64,000 bases of DNA, taken from positions 1 to 64,000 of the forward strand of contig CASDTU010000079.1 in NCBI GenBank assembly GCA_949283775.1, read 5' to 3'. Every line of letters begins with the position of its first letter. The stretch's first letter is position 1. The DNA comes from an uncultured Bacillota bacterium (GTDB taxonomy: Bacteria; Bacillota; Clostridia; Christensenellales; Borkfalkiaceae). The notes under the pieces were generated by a model. The model was not told the DNA's origin. It saw only the letters and a list, made by a program, of their open reading frames with translations, and did not search any database. Below, piece after piece: positions 7,959 to 16,669 of this stretch. A program made the position numbers and the translations under genes.

Positions 7959-8834
7959 ATGGCATTTCTTGAAGTAAAAGGATATCGGAAAAAATTTGGA
8001 GAAACACAGGTTTTAAAGGGGATTTCGTTTTCTTTGGAGAAGGGCGAAGTGCTGGCGATCATCGGTTCGAGCGGCGGCGGCAAGACGACTCTTTTGCGCT
8101 GTTTAAATTTTTTGGAAATACCTGATGAAGGCGAGCTGTATTTGAGCGGCGAAAAACTTTTCGACGCAAAGGAAAAGAATCAGAATTCCGATGCAAAGAT
8201 CCGAAAAAAGCGCCTGCATTTCGGTTTGGTATTTCAGCAATTCAATTTATTTCCGCAGTATTCCGTCTTTAAAAATATAACGCTCGCGCAGGTCTTGCTT
8301 GCAAAAGCGGAATACAGGAGAACGCGAAAGGAATTTGCAGAGCAGTTGAAGAGAGCGGAAAGAGGAGAGCGAAAAGCATTAAAGCAAAAGCAGAACCTTT
8401 TCTTGCAGTCGATGAAAGCGGAGCAAAGGGAAGGAATCAAAGAAAAAGCTGAAAAATTGCTGGAAAGAGTAGGACTGTCGGATAAACGAAACGCGTATCC
8501 CTTTGAGTTATCGGGCGGACAGCAGCAGCGCGTTGCGATCGCCCGTGCGCTGGCATTGAATCCGGATATTCTCTGTTTCGATGAACCGACGTCGGCGCTC
8601 GATCCGGAGCTGACGGGGGAAGTGCTGAAAGTGATCAAAAGTTTGAAGGACAGCGGCAGCACGATGATCGTAGTAACGCATGAAATGGAATTTGCGAAAA
8701 ATGTTGCGGATCATGTGATCTTCATGGCGGACGGCGTCATCGAAGAAGAGGGAAGTCCCGAAGAAGTATTTGACAATCCGAAAAGCGATAAAACGAAGGC
8801 ATTTTTGCGCAAGTCGTTGGAAGAGATTTTTTGA
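7959..8834 (+). CDS. Amino-acid ABC transporter ATP-binding protein with charged insertion
   Basis: A 291-residue nucleotide-binding subunit. Walker A is GSSGGGKTT (about residues 37-45), the Q-loop lies in [10 protein letters not shown], the signature is [15 protein letters not shown], Walker B is [12 protein letters not shown], and the switch His is in VTHEMEFA. Relatives are about 240-250 residues. The surplus is a Lys/Arg/Glu-rich helical insertion between the Q-loop and the signature (roughly residues 108-165). Base composition shifts toward G/C within the first hundred bases, unlike the A/T-rich permease and binding-protein genes upstream. This may mean a mosaic operon. Confidence 0.94.
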   Translation: MAFLEVKGYRKKFGETQVLKGISFSLEKGEVLAIIGSSGGGKTTLLRCLNFLEIPDEGELYLSGEKLFDAKEKNQNSDAKIRKKRLHFGLVFQQFNLFPQYSVFKNITLAQVLLAKAEYRRTRKEFAEQLKRAERGERKALKQKQNLFLQSMKAEQREGIKEKAEKLLERVGLSDKRNAYPFELSGGQQQRVAIARALALNPDILCFDEPTSALDPELTGEVLKVIKSLKDSGSTMIVVTHEMEFAKNVADHVIFMADGVIEEEGSPEEVFDNPKSDKTKAFLRKSLEEIF

Positions 8835-8843
8835 GGCGCAGAC

Positions 8844-9125
8844 ATGAAAGAAAATGAAGCGATGAAAAAATTGTTGTTTCAAACGATATTGAACTGTAAG
8901 ACCGAAAAAGATTGTGCAGATCTGTTCGAAGATCTTTGCACATATCAGGAAGTGGAACAAATGGCGCAGCGCGCGGCCGCGGCAAAATTATTATCCGAAG
9001 GGAAGACGTATGCCGAAATCATAGAATGTACGGACATATCTTCCGCGACGCTTTCGCGGGTGTCCAAGGCGGTGCAGCGCGGCAGCGGCGGTTACATGAA
9101 ATTTTTGCCGAAAAATTTTGTTTGA
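8844..9125 (+). CDS. YerC/YecD family TrpR-like DNA-binding protein
   Basis: A 93-residue protein with the Trp-repressor-like helical fold of the YerC/YecD family. The core reads DLCTYQEVEQMAQRAAAAKL, then SEGKTYAEIIECTDISSATL, the helix-turn-helix, then SRVSKAVQRGSGGY. Family members are small dimeric regulators of largely unknown ligand, and nothing in the sequence shows a tryptophan link. It starts ten bases after the ABC ATPase stop with GAGG upstream. It is probably the last gene of this transcript, which ends at the hairpin at 9192-9235. Confidence 0.9.
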   Translation: MKENEAMKKLLFQTILNCKTEKDCADLFEDLCTYQEVEQMAQRAAAAKLLSEGKTYAEIIECTDISSATLSRVSKAVQRGSGGYMKFLPKNFV

Positions 9126-9191
9126 CGAGCGTTTTTCAGAAAAACGAGTTTGTCGCAAAGACGGCGATTATATATGCGGTTATTCGGTTAT

Positions 9192-9235
9192 AATATGCGG
9201 AATCTGTTTGTTGGATCAGGTTCCGCATATTTTAT
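9192..9235 (+). terminator. Intrinsic terminator of the ABC operon
   Basis: AATATGCGGAA (9192-9202) and TTCCGCATATT (9221-9231) form an 11-bp perfect stem followed by TTTATG. It is 66 bases after the YerC-like gene. Confidence 0.75.
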
Positions 9236-9301
9236 GCAAGCTCAAAAGGCTGAATCGAAGGGACAGGCAAAAAATCACGGCTTTATGGATGCAAAGCGGC
9301 A

Positions 9302-9348
9302 AAAGTACAAAGATACAAAAGTACAGAAATACAAAAATATAAGAATAC
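9302..9348. repeat. Tandem repeat, 3 copies of about 16 bp
   Basis: Units AAAGTACAAAGATAC (9302-9316), AAAAGTACAGAAATAC (9317-9332) and AAAAATATAAGAATAC (9333-9348). They lie in the 390-bp gap between the YerC-like gene and the M28 peptidase. Apart from this array, the terminator and the peptidase promoter I see nothing in that gap. Confidence 0.7.
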
Positions 9349-9466
9349 AGCGTTCCTTTACAGATGGTACAAATTTCGAAGGCCGAAAAGATGATATATT
9401 TTTTATAAAAAGCATAGTCTTTTTACGAAACGGACGCTGAAAACGAGGGTAAGATTCCGTAAAAAA

Positions 9467-9495
9467 TTGACATCGTTTTACAAGAGTATTATAAT
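9467..9495 (+). promoter_or_regulatory. Consensus promoter of the M28 peptidase gene
   Basis: TTGACA (9467-9472), 17 bases, TATAAT (9490-9495). This is a perfect consensus match 20 bases before the start codon at 9516. Confidence 0.85.
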
Positions 9496-9515
9496 AAGTA
9501 AAAGGAGAAAAAGCG

Positions 9516-11534
9516 ATGGAAAACAGTCGTGGCGGAATGACCGATCAAGATTTTTTAGCGCTGTTTGAAAAGGCGGCGAAGGAATTAAAGGTACAGGAAT
9601 CTTATCAATTTGCGCGCGAGTTGGAGCAATTTCGCTCCGATGCTGTGCTGGGGTATCGTACGGCGGGAAGTGAAGCGGAGAAGAGAGCCGGAGAATATAT
9701 CTTTGAGAAGATGCAGCAAATCGGGTTGCAGACGACAAGGCATCCGGTTGTTTTAGACGGTTGGGAGTTTCGCGGAGCTTTTTTGGAGTACGAAACGGAA
9801 AGCGGGCATACAGCCGTACGGCTCGGCGGATATCAGACGCAGTTGTCGGTAAAAGATCTGAAGACGGAGTTGGTGGACGCTGGCAAGGGGACAAAAAAGG
9901 ACTTTGACAAAATCGATGTGCGCGGCAAAATTGCATTGATCCGCATCAATCAGCGCGATGAATGGTGGATCAACTATCCGGCGTATCAGGCGCATTTGGC
10001 GGGTGCGGTCGCAGTGATCGCCGTACAGGATAAGGGATACGGAGAAGTGGATGCCAAAGCATTGAACGCGCAGGATATTTGCGGCCTGCCGGATGCTCCG
10101 GCTTTTTCTATGTCGAAAGCAGACATGAACGAAATTCTTTCCCATATGAAAAAGGGGAAAATAGCAATAAATTTCACGGCAGAGTCGGTGATCAGTCCCC
10201 AAACGACGACGTATAACATTGTCGGCACGATTCCTGGAAAGACGTCGCAGATGATCGCGTTATCGGCGCATTATGATTCCTATTTTCATGGTTTTGAGGA
10301 CGACAACTGCGGCGTATCCATGATGCTGAGCATTGCGAAATCGATTTTGCTGTCGGGGTATCAGCCGATGAAGACGTTGGTGTTTATTGCCTTTGCTTCG
10401 GAGGAATGGGGAAAGATCGATTCCCGCTACGATTGGTCGGCCGGTGCATATGCGGAAATGACGCAAGGGCAGAACGATTGGCGCGGCAAAATGATTGCGG
10501 ATATCAATTTGGAATTGCCCGCGATTGCGCACGGCAAAAAGCATTATATTCGCAGCGTTTTTGAATACAAACATTTTCTGCGGGATTTTTTAAAGGATCC
10601 GAAGGGCGTGGACGAATATTATCCGGAAGGAGTCGACGTCGTATGTCCCGTTCAGACCTGGTCGGATGATTTTTCGATGTCGATCAACGGCATTCCGTCG
10701 GTAGTCAACGAATTTGCTTCCGGCAGTTTTATGGAAACGCATTACCATTCCCAATTTGACGACGATACGTCGTACGATGAACGGATCTACGCATTTCACC
10801 ACAGGCTGTATTTGCGCCTGGCTTTGGCGTTTGATCGGTGCGTCCTGCCGCCGATGGATTATTCTACGAGAATCAAACGGCTGATGCGCAGTTTGCGAGC
10901 TCCGCATACCGAGACGGAAGAGGCGGAAGCGTTTTTCAACGCGGCGGAGCAGGCGATCGAAATCGGCGAGGAATTGTATGAAAAGATCCGGATTGTAAAC
11001 AATGCGAAAATACCGGAGGAACGGGAAAGCGTGGCGAGTGCGGTGCTTTTGGATGCGTTTAAATATTGTGAAGATAAGTTCGTATCGCTGGATTGGTATG
11101 AAAAGTCGATTTTTCCCCATGAAAATGCGCAAAAGAACATTGAGTATATGCAAAAAGCGCTGGATGCTCTGGCGGAGAAGGACGGCGAAACGGCAAAAAG
11201 CGCTATTATAGAAGTCGACGACAATAGCTATGCGGAGGCCTTCGACAGGCAGGTCACCTCGTATTTTACTTCGAAGGCTCTTACGGATACAAACACATGG
11301 GGGAGCGGTCGGCTGACGGGGCACAATGATCTGTTTGAGCTGCTGGGGTCCGTAATGAAAAAAGGCAAGGCAGAAAATCCGGATTTTTCTTTTGAAAAGG
11401 ATGTTCTGCGTACAAAGATCGAGGTAGAGCGGAAAAATTTGGGATACATTCTCGAAGCGGAAACGGCGAGACTGTATATCCTGATTCATAAATTACAGAG
11501 CGCCATGATGGTCGTGGAAGCGTTGGAGCGTTAA
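9516..11534 (+). CDS. M28-family zinc aminopeptidase with PA-type insert
   Basis: A 672-residue metallopeptidase. The catalytic block starts at SAHYDSY with zinc ligand His252 and adjacent Asp254. DDNCGVSM follows (bridging Asp), then ASEEWG (Glu296-Glu297, catalytic base and ligand), ADINLELPA (Asp) and ETHYHSQFDD (last His). Residues about 110-200 resemble a protease-associated insert (KIALIRINQRDEWWINYPAY). The C-terminal 200 residues are helical and unassigned. No signal peptide is visible, so the enzyme seems cytoplasmic. RBS AAAGGAGAAAAAGCG precedes the ATG. It is followed 2 bases later by a GNAT gene, so the two are cotranscribed. Confidence 0.88.
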   Translation: MENSRGGMTDQDFLALFEKAAKELKVQESYQFARELEQFRSDAVLGYRTAGSEAEKRAGEYIFEKMQQIGLQTTRHPVVLDGWEFRGAFLEYETESGHTAVRLGGYQTQLSVKDLKTELVDAGKGTKKDFDKIDVRGKIALIRINQRDEWWINYPAYQAHLAGAVAVIAVQDKGYGEVDAKALNAQDICGLPDAPAFSMSKADMNEILSHMKKGKIAINFTAESVISPQTTTYNIVGTIPGKTSQMIALSAHYDSYFHGFEDDNCGVSMMLSIAKSILLSGYQPMKTLVFIAFASEEWGKIDSRYDWSAGAYAEMTQGQNDWRGKMIADINLELPAIAHGKKHYIRSVFEYKHFLRDFLKDPKGVDEYYPEGVDVVCPVQTWSDDFSMSINGIPSVVNEFASGSFMETHYHSQFDDDTSYDERIYAFHHRLYLRLALAFDRCVLPPMDYSTRIKRLMRSLRAPHTETEEAEAFFNAAEQAIEIGEELYEKIRIVNNAKIPEERESVASAVLLDAFKYCEDKFVSLDWYEKSIFPHENAQKNIEYMQKALDALAEKDGETAKSAIIEVDDNSYAEAFDRQVTSYFTSKALTDTNTWGSGRLTGHNDLFELLGSVMKKGKAENPDFSFEKDVLRTKIEVERKNLGYILEAETARLYILIHKLQSAMMVVEALER

Positions 11535-11536
11535 AT

Positions 11537-12172
11537 ATGCAGATAAAAAATTTACATAAATTGCGACGGGAAGATTTTGATGCGGTTGTAGAGACGTTGA
11601 CGGAATGTTTTTTTGAAGATCCGCTGTATAAGGCGTTGATACCGGAGCGCATTCAGAGGAAAGAGGTATTGCCCGAAATTTTTGATTGCGATGCGAATGA
11701 GATGGCGCAGTATTGTGATATGTATGCGGATTCGCCGCAGGTGAACGGGCTTATCATGCTGGAAGATCCGGCGGAACATAAGGGGGTAAGGAAGTATTTG
11801 GCAGAGCGGTACTTCGCGTATCTGACAGAGCAGCTATTGATCGAAGACGACGAAACGGGGGAGCTTGCCGAAAATTTTCGGCAAGCAAAGGAGTATTTGT
11901 CCTCCGATTGGGTATCCAGAGTGGGAGAAACGACGATTCACATCGTATATTTTGCGGTTCGGAAAGCGTATCACGGGAAAGGTCTGGCGCATAAATTGAT
12001 TTCGCCCGTATTGGAATACGCGGACGAAAACGGCGTTGTCGTTGCGCTGGAAACGCATAACGAAAAAAATCTTGATATTTACCGCCATTACGGTTTTGAA
12101 GTGTTTGACAGCTTTTCAGGTAATTTAGGGCTCGTTGAATATTGCCTGACAAGGAAACCGAAACAAAAGTAA
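11537..12172 (+). CDS. GNAT-family N-acetyltransferase
   Basis: A 211-residue acetyltransferase. The acetyl-CoA-binding strand and loop are visible as VYFAVRKAYHGKGLAHKLIS (around residues 136-155), with the R/Q-x-x-G-x-G/A pattern represented by YHGKGLA. It is followed by ALETHNEKNLDIYRHYGFEV, the usual motif-B region. The N-terminal half (REDFDAVVETLTECFFEDPL) fits family members with a longer front domain. The substrate is unknown. It starts two bases after the M28 peptidase stop; the coupling suggests a role in peptide or amino-acid handling, but that is inference. Confidence 0.85.
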   Translation: MQIKNLHKLRREDFDAVVETLTECFFEDPLYKALIPERIQRKEVLPEIFDCDANEMAQYCDMYADSPQVNGLIMLEDPAEHKGVRKYLAERYFAYLTEQLLIEDDETGELAENFRQAKEYLSSDWVSRVGETTIHIVYFAVRKAYHGKGLAHKLISPVLEYADENGVVVALETHNEKNLDIYRHYGFEVFDSFSGNLGLVEYCLTRKPKQK

Positions 12173-12205
12173 ATTGCATCGGTCGATACAAAAGGCCCGA
12201 AGAGA

Positions 12206-12258
12206 GGGCGCGCCAATAAAATGGGCGCGACGATAAAAAGTGCGCGCCGATAAAAAGA
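12206..12258. repeat. Degenerate tandem repeat, 3 copies of about 17 bp
   Basis: GGGCGCGCCAATAAAAT, GGGCGCGACGATAAAAAG and TGCGCGCCGATAAAAAGAG follow each other between 12206 and 12258, just after the GNAT gene. They fall in the 406-bp gap before the reverse-strand amidase-like gene. Confidence 0.65.
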
Positions 12259-12384
12259 GTTCGACAACAAAAAAATGAACGAATTGTTTTAAAAGATCGT
12301 TTTTTTTCGGTTTTCAACGCGATTTTTGAAACAAAAAACGCAAGAGGATGCAAAAAAATTGCAAATCAATTTATTTTATAAAAA

Positions 12385-12428
12385 AGTGCGGCAGGCGCTG
12401 ATTGAATGCACCTGCTGCACTTTTTTTC
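12385..12428. terminator. Bidirectional intrinsic terminator
   Basis: AGTGCGGCAGG pairs with CCTGCTGCACT (one G-T pair). An A-run lies on the left and TTTTTTT on the right. It can end the peptidase/GNAT transcript and the convergent amidase-like gene. Confidence 0.85.
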
Positions 12429-12500
12429 TGTAAAGGGGAAGCAAAAAGGCTGTTTGCGTATTTTGCCGAGCGCGTTTTTTTTGAAAGATGGGCAAGACTG

Positions 12501-12589
12501 CCGCATATCGATACGAAAATTATGGCATCGCCGCGAATCGATGCGAAAATTATGATTTCGCCGCGAATCGATACAAAATTATGGTTCCG
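12501..12589. repeat. Tandem repeat, 3 copies of 30 bp
   Basis: Units at 12501-12530, 12531-12560 and 12561-12589 share CCGCGAATCGATRCGAAAATTATG with few changes. The array lies at the 3' side of the reverse-strand amidase-like gene (its stop is at 12579-12581, so the last unit overlaps its end). The period is the same as that of the unrelated array at 49711. Confidence 0.8.
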
Positions 12590-13070
12590 ATTTTCTTACG
12601 CCGGAGATGTGTAAAAAGCGCGCCCTTTCGAACGAATAACTGAAAAGAGGCTTGTTAAAAGCATTGTATGTATGCGCCGCCACGAGCGGAAATCCTGCGC
12701 GAAAGCCCACGACGATACACGAGTGGTAAAAGTCGTTTGTTTCTCGGCCGAGTTGAATGACATCGCCCAATTGCAGCTTTTTTAAAGGTACTTCTTCCGC
12801 AAAGGGGCCTTCCTGTTCATTTTTGATTAAAAACTGGTAGAGATATTCCACGCCCGTCCAGGAAGGCGTCCGATCGTTTAAGGATTTGTAGTACCAACCG
12901 AAGATCGGAGTGTAGTTCATTTGATTGCTTCCGGCGTAGAGGCACTGTGAGACGAAATTAGTGCAATCGCCGCCGATTCCGTCAAAATTATAATACGCCG
13001 GATTTCTTCCGAATGCCCATCTTCTTGCGTAAATAACTGCTCTTATGCGATCATACTGTACTGTTTTCAT
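12579..13070 (-). CDS. Amidase-domain (Amidase_6-like, NlpC-type) protein
   Basis: A 163-residue protein resembling the putative amidase domain (Amidase_6) found in Firmicutes. The start MKTVQYDRIRAVIYARRWAF and the motif GGDCTNFVSQCLYAG carry the likely nucleophile Cys. GDVIQLGRETNDFYHSCIVV supplies the His. A late HTYN fits the family. The ATG at 13070 is preferred; an in-frame TTG at 13094 would add eight residues, and neither has a clear ribosome binding site. There is no signal peptide, which is unusual for a wall-acting enzyme. The final codons overlap the 30-bp repeat array. Confidence 0.8.
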   Translation of the reverse strand: MKTVQYDRIRAVIYARRWAFGRNPAYYNFDGIGGDCTNFVSQCLYAGSNQMNYTPIFGWYYKSLNDRTPSWTGVEYLYQFLIKNEQEGPFAEEVPLKKLQLGDVIQLGRETNDFYHSCIVVGFRAGFPLVAAHTYNAFNKPLFSYSFERARFLHISGVRKSEP

Positions 13071-13501
13071 ATTTGCATTGTATGAACAGAACAAAGAAAA
13101 GGTGTTTTACGACAAAAAATTTTTGGATAGATTCGGCAAATACGTTGTCGGGGTTTTTTGGTTTTTAAAAATAAGCTGCTTGGCAAGGAAATGCGAAAAA
13201 GGGGACTGCGTTAAAAGATGGAAAAAAGCGGCGGCTGGATGTTTCCCGCAGTTTTTGATTTTTTATAAAAACGAGGCGTCGGAATTTCCGACGCCTTGCG
13301 TGCATATGCGTTTATTTGAAGCAATAAAAAAATTATAGCAAAAAGAAATTTCGTCTCTGAAAATTTGAACGGTCGCGTTGATATAAACGATGTAGGGTAA
13401 GGTTTGTCCCGTATGACTTTATCGGCGTGATCCGTTCGAAAACTTTTTATAAACAATCGTATATTTATACAGACAAGTTTCCAGCGAAACGGGAGAATCT
13501 T
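13071..13501. other. 431-bp intergenic region between two reverse-strand units
   Basis: It holds the terminator of the GGGtGRT operon (13265-13296) and the upstream region of the amidase-like gene. A TATAAT-like sequence exists on the reverse strand near 13334-13339, but without a convincing -35 box. No further gene is visible. Confidence 0.45.
13265..13296 (-). terminator. Intrinsic terminator of the GGGtGRT/IscU-like operon
   Basis: A perfect palindrome, AGGCGTCGGAA/TTTCCGACGCCT (13274-13296), is followed on the reverse strand by CGTTTTTAT. It lies about 205 bases downstream of the operon's last stop codon. Confidence 0.75.
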
Positions 13502-14506
13502 TTACTTTGTCATGCCTTCCTGGACAGCAACGGCGCATGCAACGGTCATACCGACCATCGGGTTGTTGCCGGCGCCGATCAAGCCCATCATTTCAACGTG
13601 AGCGGGAACGGAGGAAGATCCGGCAAACTGTGCGTCGGAGTGCATACGGCCGAGAGTATCCGTCATGCCGTAGCTTGCAGGGCCTGCGGCCATGTTGTCC
13701 GGATGCAGCGTTCTGCCCGTGCCGCCACCGGAAGCAACGGAGAAGTACTTTTTACCGTTTTCGACCGCCCATTTTTTATAGGTGCCTGCGACGGGGTGCT
13801 GGAAGCGGGTAGGATTCGTGGAGTTACCGGTAATGGAAACGTCCACTTTTTCCATGATCATGATCGCAACGCCTTCGTTTACGTCGTCCGTGCCGTAGCA
13901 GCGCACTTTTGCGCGTTCGCCGTTGGAATAGGGGGTCTCTTTCACGATCGTAACTTTTCCGGTGTAGTAATCGTATTTCGTCTGCACATAGGTGAAGCCG
14001 TTAATACGGGAGATGATATACGCTGCGTCTTTGCCTAAGCCGTTCAAAATAACGCGCAGCGGATTTTTACGGACTTTGTTTGCGTTTTTCGCGATACCGA
14101 TCGCGCCTTCCGCAGCCGCAAAAGATTCGTGTCCTGCGAGAAAACAGAAGCATTCGGTCTCTTCGCGAAGGAGCATCGCCGCGAGGTTGCCGTGGCCGAG
14201 ACCGACTTTCCGCTGATCGGCAACGGAGCCGGGGATGCAGAAAGCCTGCAAACCTTCGCCGATGGCTTCCGCAGCGTCTGCCGCTTTGGTGCAGCCTTTT
14301 TTGATAGCGATGGCCGCGCCGAGCGTGTATGCCCAACCCGCATTTTCAAAAGCGATCGGCTGAACGCTCTTTACGATGTCGTATGCGTCGAATCCCTTTT
14401 CATTGCAGATCTTTTTAGCGTCTTCAAAATCTTTGATGCCGTACTTGTCCATTACGGGACGGATCTGTTTAATTCTTCTCTCATAACCTTCAAAAGTAAT
14501 ACTCAT
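13502..14506 (-). CDS. GGGtGRT protein (conserved, function unknown)
   Basis: A 334-residue protein with the name-giving motif SGGGTGRTLHPDN near residues 265-277. It has several Gly-rich, Ala-rich stretches (FENAGWAYTLGAAIAIKKG; CFLAGHESFAAAEGAIG), a SGNSTNPTRFQHPVAGTY-like segment, and an Ala/Gly-rich end (GLIGAGNNPMVGMTVACAVA). No membrane segment or signal is visible. The family is known from anaerobes, where the gene sits next to an IscU-like protein, as here. I know of no assigned reaction. RBS GGAGGG lies before the ATG, 15 bases after the upstream gene. Confidence 0.85.
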   Translation of the reverse strand: MSITFEGYERRIKQIRPVMDKYGIKDFEDAKKICNEKGFDAYDIVKSVQPIAFENAGWAYTLGAAIAIKKGCTKAADAAEAIGEGLQAFCIPGSVADQRKVGLGHGNLAAMLLREETECFCFLAGHESFAAAEGAIGIAKNANKVRKNPLRVILNGLGKDAAYIISRINGFTYVQTKYDYYTGKVTIVKETPYSNGERAKVRCYGTDDVNEGVAIMIMEKVDVSITGNSTNPTRFQHPVAGTYKKWAVENGKKYFSVASGGGTGRTLHPDNMAAGPASYGMTDTLGRMHSDAQFAGSSSVPAHVEMMGLIGAGNNPMVGMTVACAVAVQEGMTK

Positions 14507-14521
14507 AATATGCGGCCCTCC

Positions 14522-15223
14522 TTACTGTTTGCGGGGGTCGATGTATTTGATCGCCCCGTCGGCTTCCGTAAATCTGCCGTAATGACCCTGCGCCTTTTTG
14601 AAGGCGTCATCGGCAGACATACCGCTCTTAATGAAATCCATCATTTTACCGAAGTTGACAAATTCGTATCCGATCACTTCGTTGTTCTTATCGAGAGCCA
14701 TGCGCGTGACATAGCCGTCCGTCATTTCGAGGTAGCGAACGCCTTTTTCCGCCGTGGAATACATGGTACCGATCTGGGAACGGGTACCTTTGCCGAGGTC
14801 TTCCAAGCCTGCGCCGATCACGAGTCCGTCATCCGAAAAAGCGGATTGGCTTCTGCCGTAAACGATCTGCAAGAACAGTTCGCGCATTGCGGTGTTGATT
14901 GCGTCGCAGACGAGGTCGGTATTGAGTGCTTCCAAAATGGTCTTTTTCGGCAAAATTTCTGCTGCCATGGCAGCGGAATGCGTCATACCGGAGCAGCCGA
15001 TCGTTTCGACGAGGGCTTCCTGAATAACGCCCTGTTTGATGTTCAGTGTAAGTTTACAAGTGCCTTGCTGAGGCGCGCACCAGCCGACACCGTGCGTAAG
15101 ACCGGAAATGTCTTTGATTTCTTTTGCCTGGATCCATTTTCCTTCTTCGGGAATCGGAGCGGGCCCATGGTGGGGGCCTTTGGCAACGCAAATCATTTCT
15201 TCAACTTCGCGAGAATATTGCAT
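14522..15223 (-). CDS. IscU/NifU-like iron-sulfur scaffold protein
   Basis: A 233-residue protein with an IscU-type core. WCAPQQGTCKLTLNIKQGVI carries a first Cys pair; ETIGCSGMTHSAAMAAEIL matches the second scaffold Cys with its Ser/Ala-rich helix; DLVCDAINTAMRELF gives the third. IscU itself is about 130 residues, so the C-terminal 90 residues (KGVRYLEMTDGYVTRMAL onward) are extra. The start is ATG 15223, ten bases after GGAGG; an earlier in-frame start would add nine residues and bury that site. It is the first gene of a two-gene operon with the GGGtGRT gene. Fe-S assembly or an Fe-S enzyme role is inference. Confidence 0.82.
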   Translation of the reverse strand: MQYSREVEEMICVAKGPHHGPAPIPEEGKWIQAKEIKDISGLTHGVGWCAPQQGTCKLTLNIKQGVIQEALVETIGCSGMTHSAAMAAEILPKKTILEALNTDLVCDAINTAMRELFLQIVYGRSQSAFSDDGLVIGAGLEDLGKGTRSQIGTMYSTAEKGVRYLEMTDGYVTRMALDKNNEVIGYEFVNFGKMMDFIKSGMSADDAFKKAQGHYGRFTEADGAIKYIDPRKQ

Positions 15224-15276
15224 TTTTTTTCCTCCAAAAAATATTGACAAGGTTGGTTTTCGTATCTACCTTTAAA

Positions 15277-15305
15277 ATTATACCACAGCTTGACAAAATT
15301 TTCAA
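15277..15305 (-). promoter_or_regulatory. Promoter of the IscU-like/GGGtGRT operon
   Basis: On the reverse strand TTGAAA (15305-15300), 17 bases, TATAAT (15282-15277), 54 bases before the start codon. Confidence 0.7.
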
Positions 15306-15387
15306 TGGTTTATAGGGGATAAACGGAAGAAGGATAAAAATTTTTTTAAAAAACGGCAAGAGTTTTTCCTGCGGTTTGGCGGAATTG

Positions 15388-15416
15388 TTTACAAAAATTT
15401 TTGAATGTGGTACAAT
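15388..15416 (+). promoter_or_regulatory. Promoter of tyrS
   Basis: TTTACA (15388-15393), 17 bases, TACAAT (15411-15416), 38 bases before the tyrS ATG. The short leader leaves no room for a T-box. Confidence 0.65.
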
Positions 15417-15454
15417 ATGAAAAGATCAAAAAGGATTAAAACGGAGTAAAAAAA

Positions 15455-16669
15455 ATGGCTAAAAACGTAATGGATACACTCAGAGAGCGCGGATTTATCA
15501 AACAGACGGTATTTGAAGACGATTTGTATGAACTTTTGGGCAAAGAGAGTGTTCCTTTTTATATAGGGTTCGATCCTACGGCAGACAGCTTGCACGTCGG
15601 GCATTTTATGCAGCTTATCGCGATGAAGCATATGCAGTTGGCGGGGCACAAACCGATCGTATTGATCGGCGGTGGCACGGGCATGATCGGCGATCCTTCG
15701 GGCAGAACGGATATGCGCTCCATGATGACGCGGGAAACGGTGGATTATCACTGCGAGTGTTTCCGCAAGCAAATGGCGCGTTTTATTGATTTTGAAGGAG
15801 AAAACGGTGCGATCATGGTCAACAACGCGGATTGGCTTGCGAATCTTAATTATATCGATTTTCTGCGCGAGATCGGCGTGCATTTTTCGGTCAATAAGAT
15901 GCTGACGGCGGAATGCTTTAAAACCCGCTACGAGAGGGGATTGTCTTTCCTGGAATTTAACTATATGTTGATGCAGGCATATGACTTTTTAGTATTGTTC
16001 CGAAAATACGGCTGTCGGTTGGAACTCGGCGGCGACGATCAGTGGAGCAATATTTTGGCGGGTGCGGATCTGATACGGCGCAAAGAACAGCAGCCCGCGT
16101 TTGCCATGACGTTTACGCTCCTTACGACGTCGGACGGCAGAAAAATGGGCAAGACGGCGAAGGGCGCCGTTTGGTTGGATGAAAATAAGACGAGCCCGTA
16201 TGAATTCTATCAATATTGGCGCAACACGGACGATGCGGACGTGGAAAAGTGTCTGAAACTTCTGACCTTTTTGCCGCTGGAGACGATCAGCGAGCTCTGC
16301 GCGCATAAGGATGAGCGAATCAACGCGGCGAAGGAGACACTTGCTTTTGAACTGACGAAAATGGTACACGGGCAGGCAAAGGCGGAGGACGCGCAGGCAA
16401 AGGCAAAAGCGGCGTTCGGCGGAGACGTTTCGAATATGCCGACCGTTGAAATCGCAAAGGATGCCGTGTCCGTAGCGGACGTTTTGGTCGCGGCAAATGC
16501 AGCAAAATCCAAGAGCGAAGCGCGCCGGCTGATTGAGGGCGGCGGCGTGAAGATCGACGAGGAAAAAATCGAAGACGTCAACGCGCAGCTTCCGCAGGAT
16601 TGCCTGAGCAAGGGTTCTTTTATCCTGCATAAGGGCAAAAAAGTGCATATCCGCGTGCTGATCAAATGA
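15455..16669 (+). CDS. tyrS: Tyrosyl-tRNA synthetase
   Basis: A 404-residue class I aminoacyl-tRNA synthetase. The HIGH-type motif lies in [16 protein letters not shown] (around residue 47), the tyrosine pocket region in [10 protein letters not shown], the discriminating QLGGDDQW equivalent is [11 protein letters not shown], and the KMSKS equivalent is KMGKTAKG. The C-terminal 70 residues are an S4 RNA-binding domain ([20 protein letters not shown]). Length is normal. RBS CGGAG precedes the ATG. Its stop overlaps the start of the yigZ-family gene (ATGA). Confidence 0.97.
   Translation: MAKNVMDTLRERGFIKQTVFEDDLYELLGKESVPFYIGFDPTADSLHVGHFMQLIAMKHMQLAGHKPIVLIGGGTGMIGDPSGRTDMRSMMTRETVDYHCECFRKQMARFIDFEGENGAIMVNNADWLANLNYIDFLREIGVHFSVNKMLTAECFKTRYERGLSFLEFNYMLMQAYDFLVLFRKYGCRLELGGDDQWSNILAGADLIRRKEQQPAFAMTFTLLTTSDGRKMGKTAKGAVWLDENKTSPYEFYQYWRNTDDADVEKCLKLLTFLPLETISELCAHKDERINAAKETLAFELTKMVHGQAKAEDAQAKAKAAFGGDVSNMPTVEIAKDAVSVADVLVAANAAKSKSEARRLIEGGGVKIDEEKIEDVNAQLPQDCLSKGSFILHKGKKVHIRVLIK

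Noticed and set aside
12402..12614. + strand ORF with 10-residue repeats opposite the amidase-like gene
   Set aside because: It starts inside a terminator stem. The repeats only reflect a 30-bp tandem array that stays open in several frames.
15251..15454. T-box before tyrS
   Set aside because: The tyrS leader is under 40 bases from the promoter and lacks a T-box sequence.
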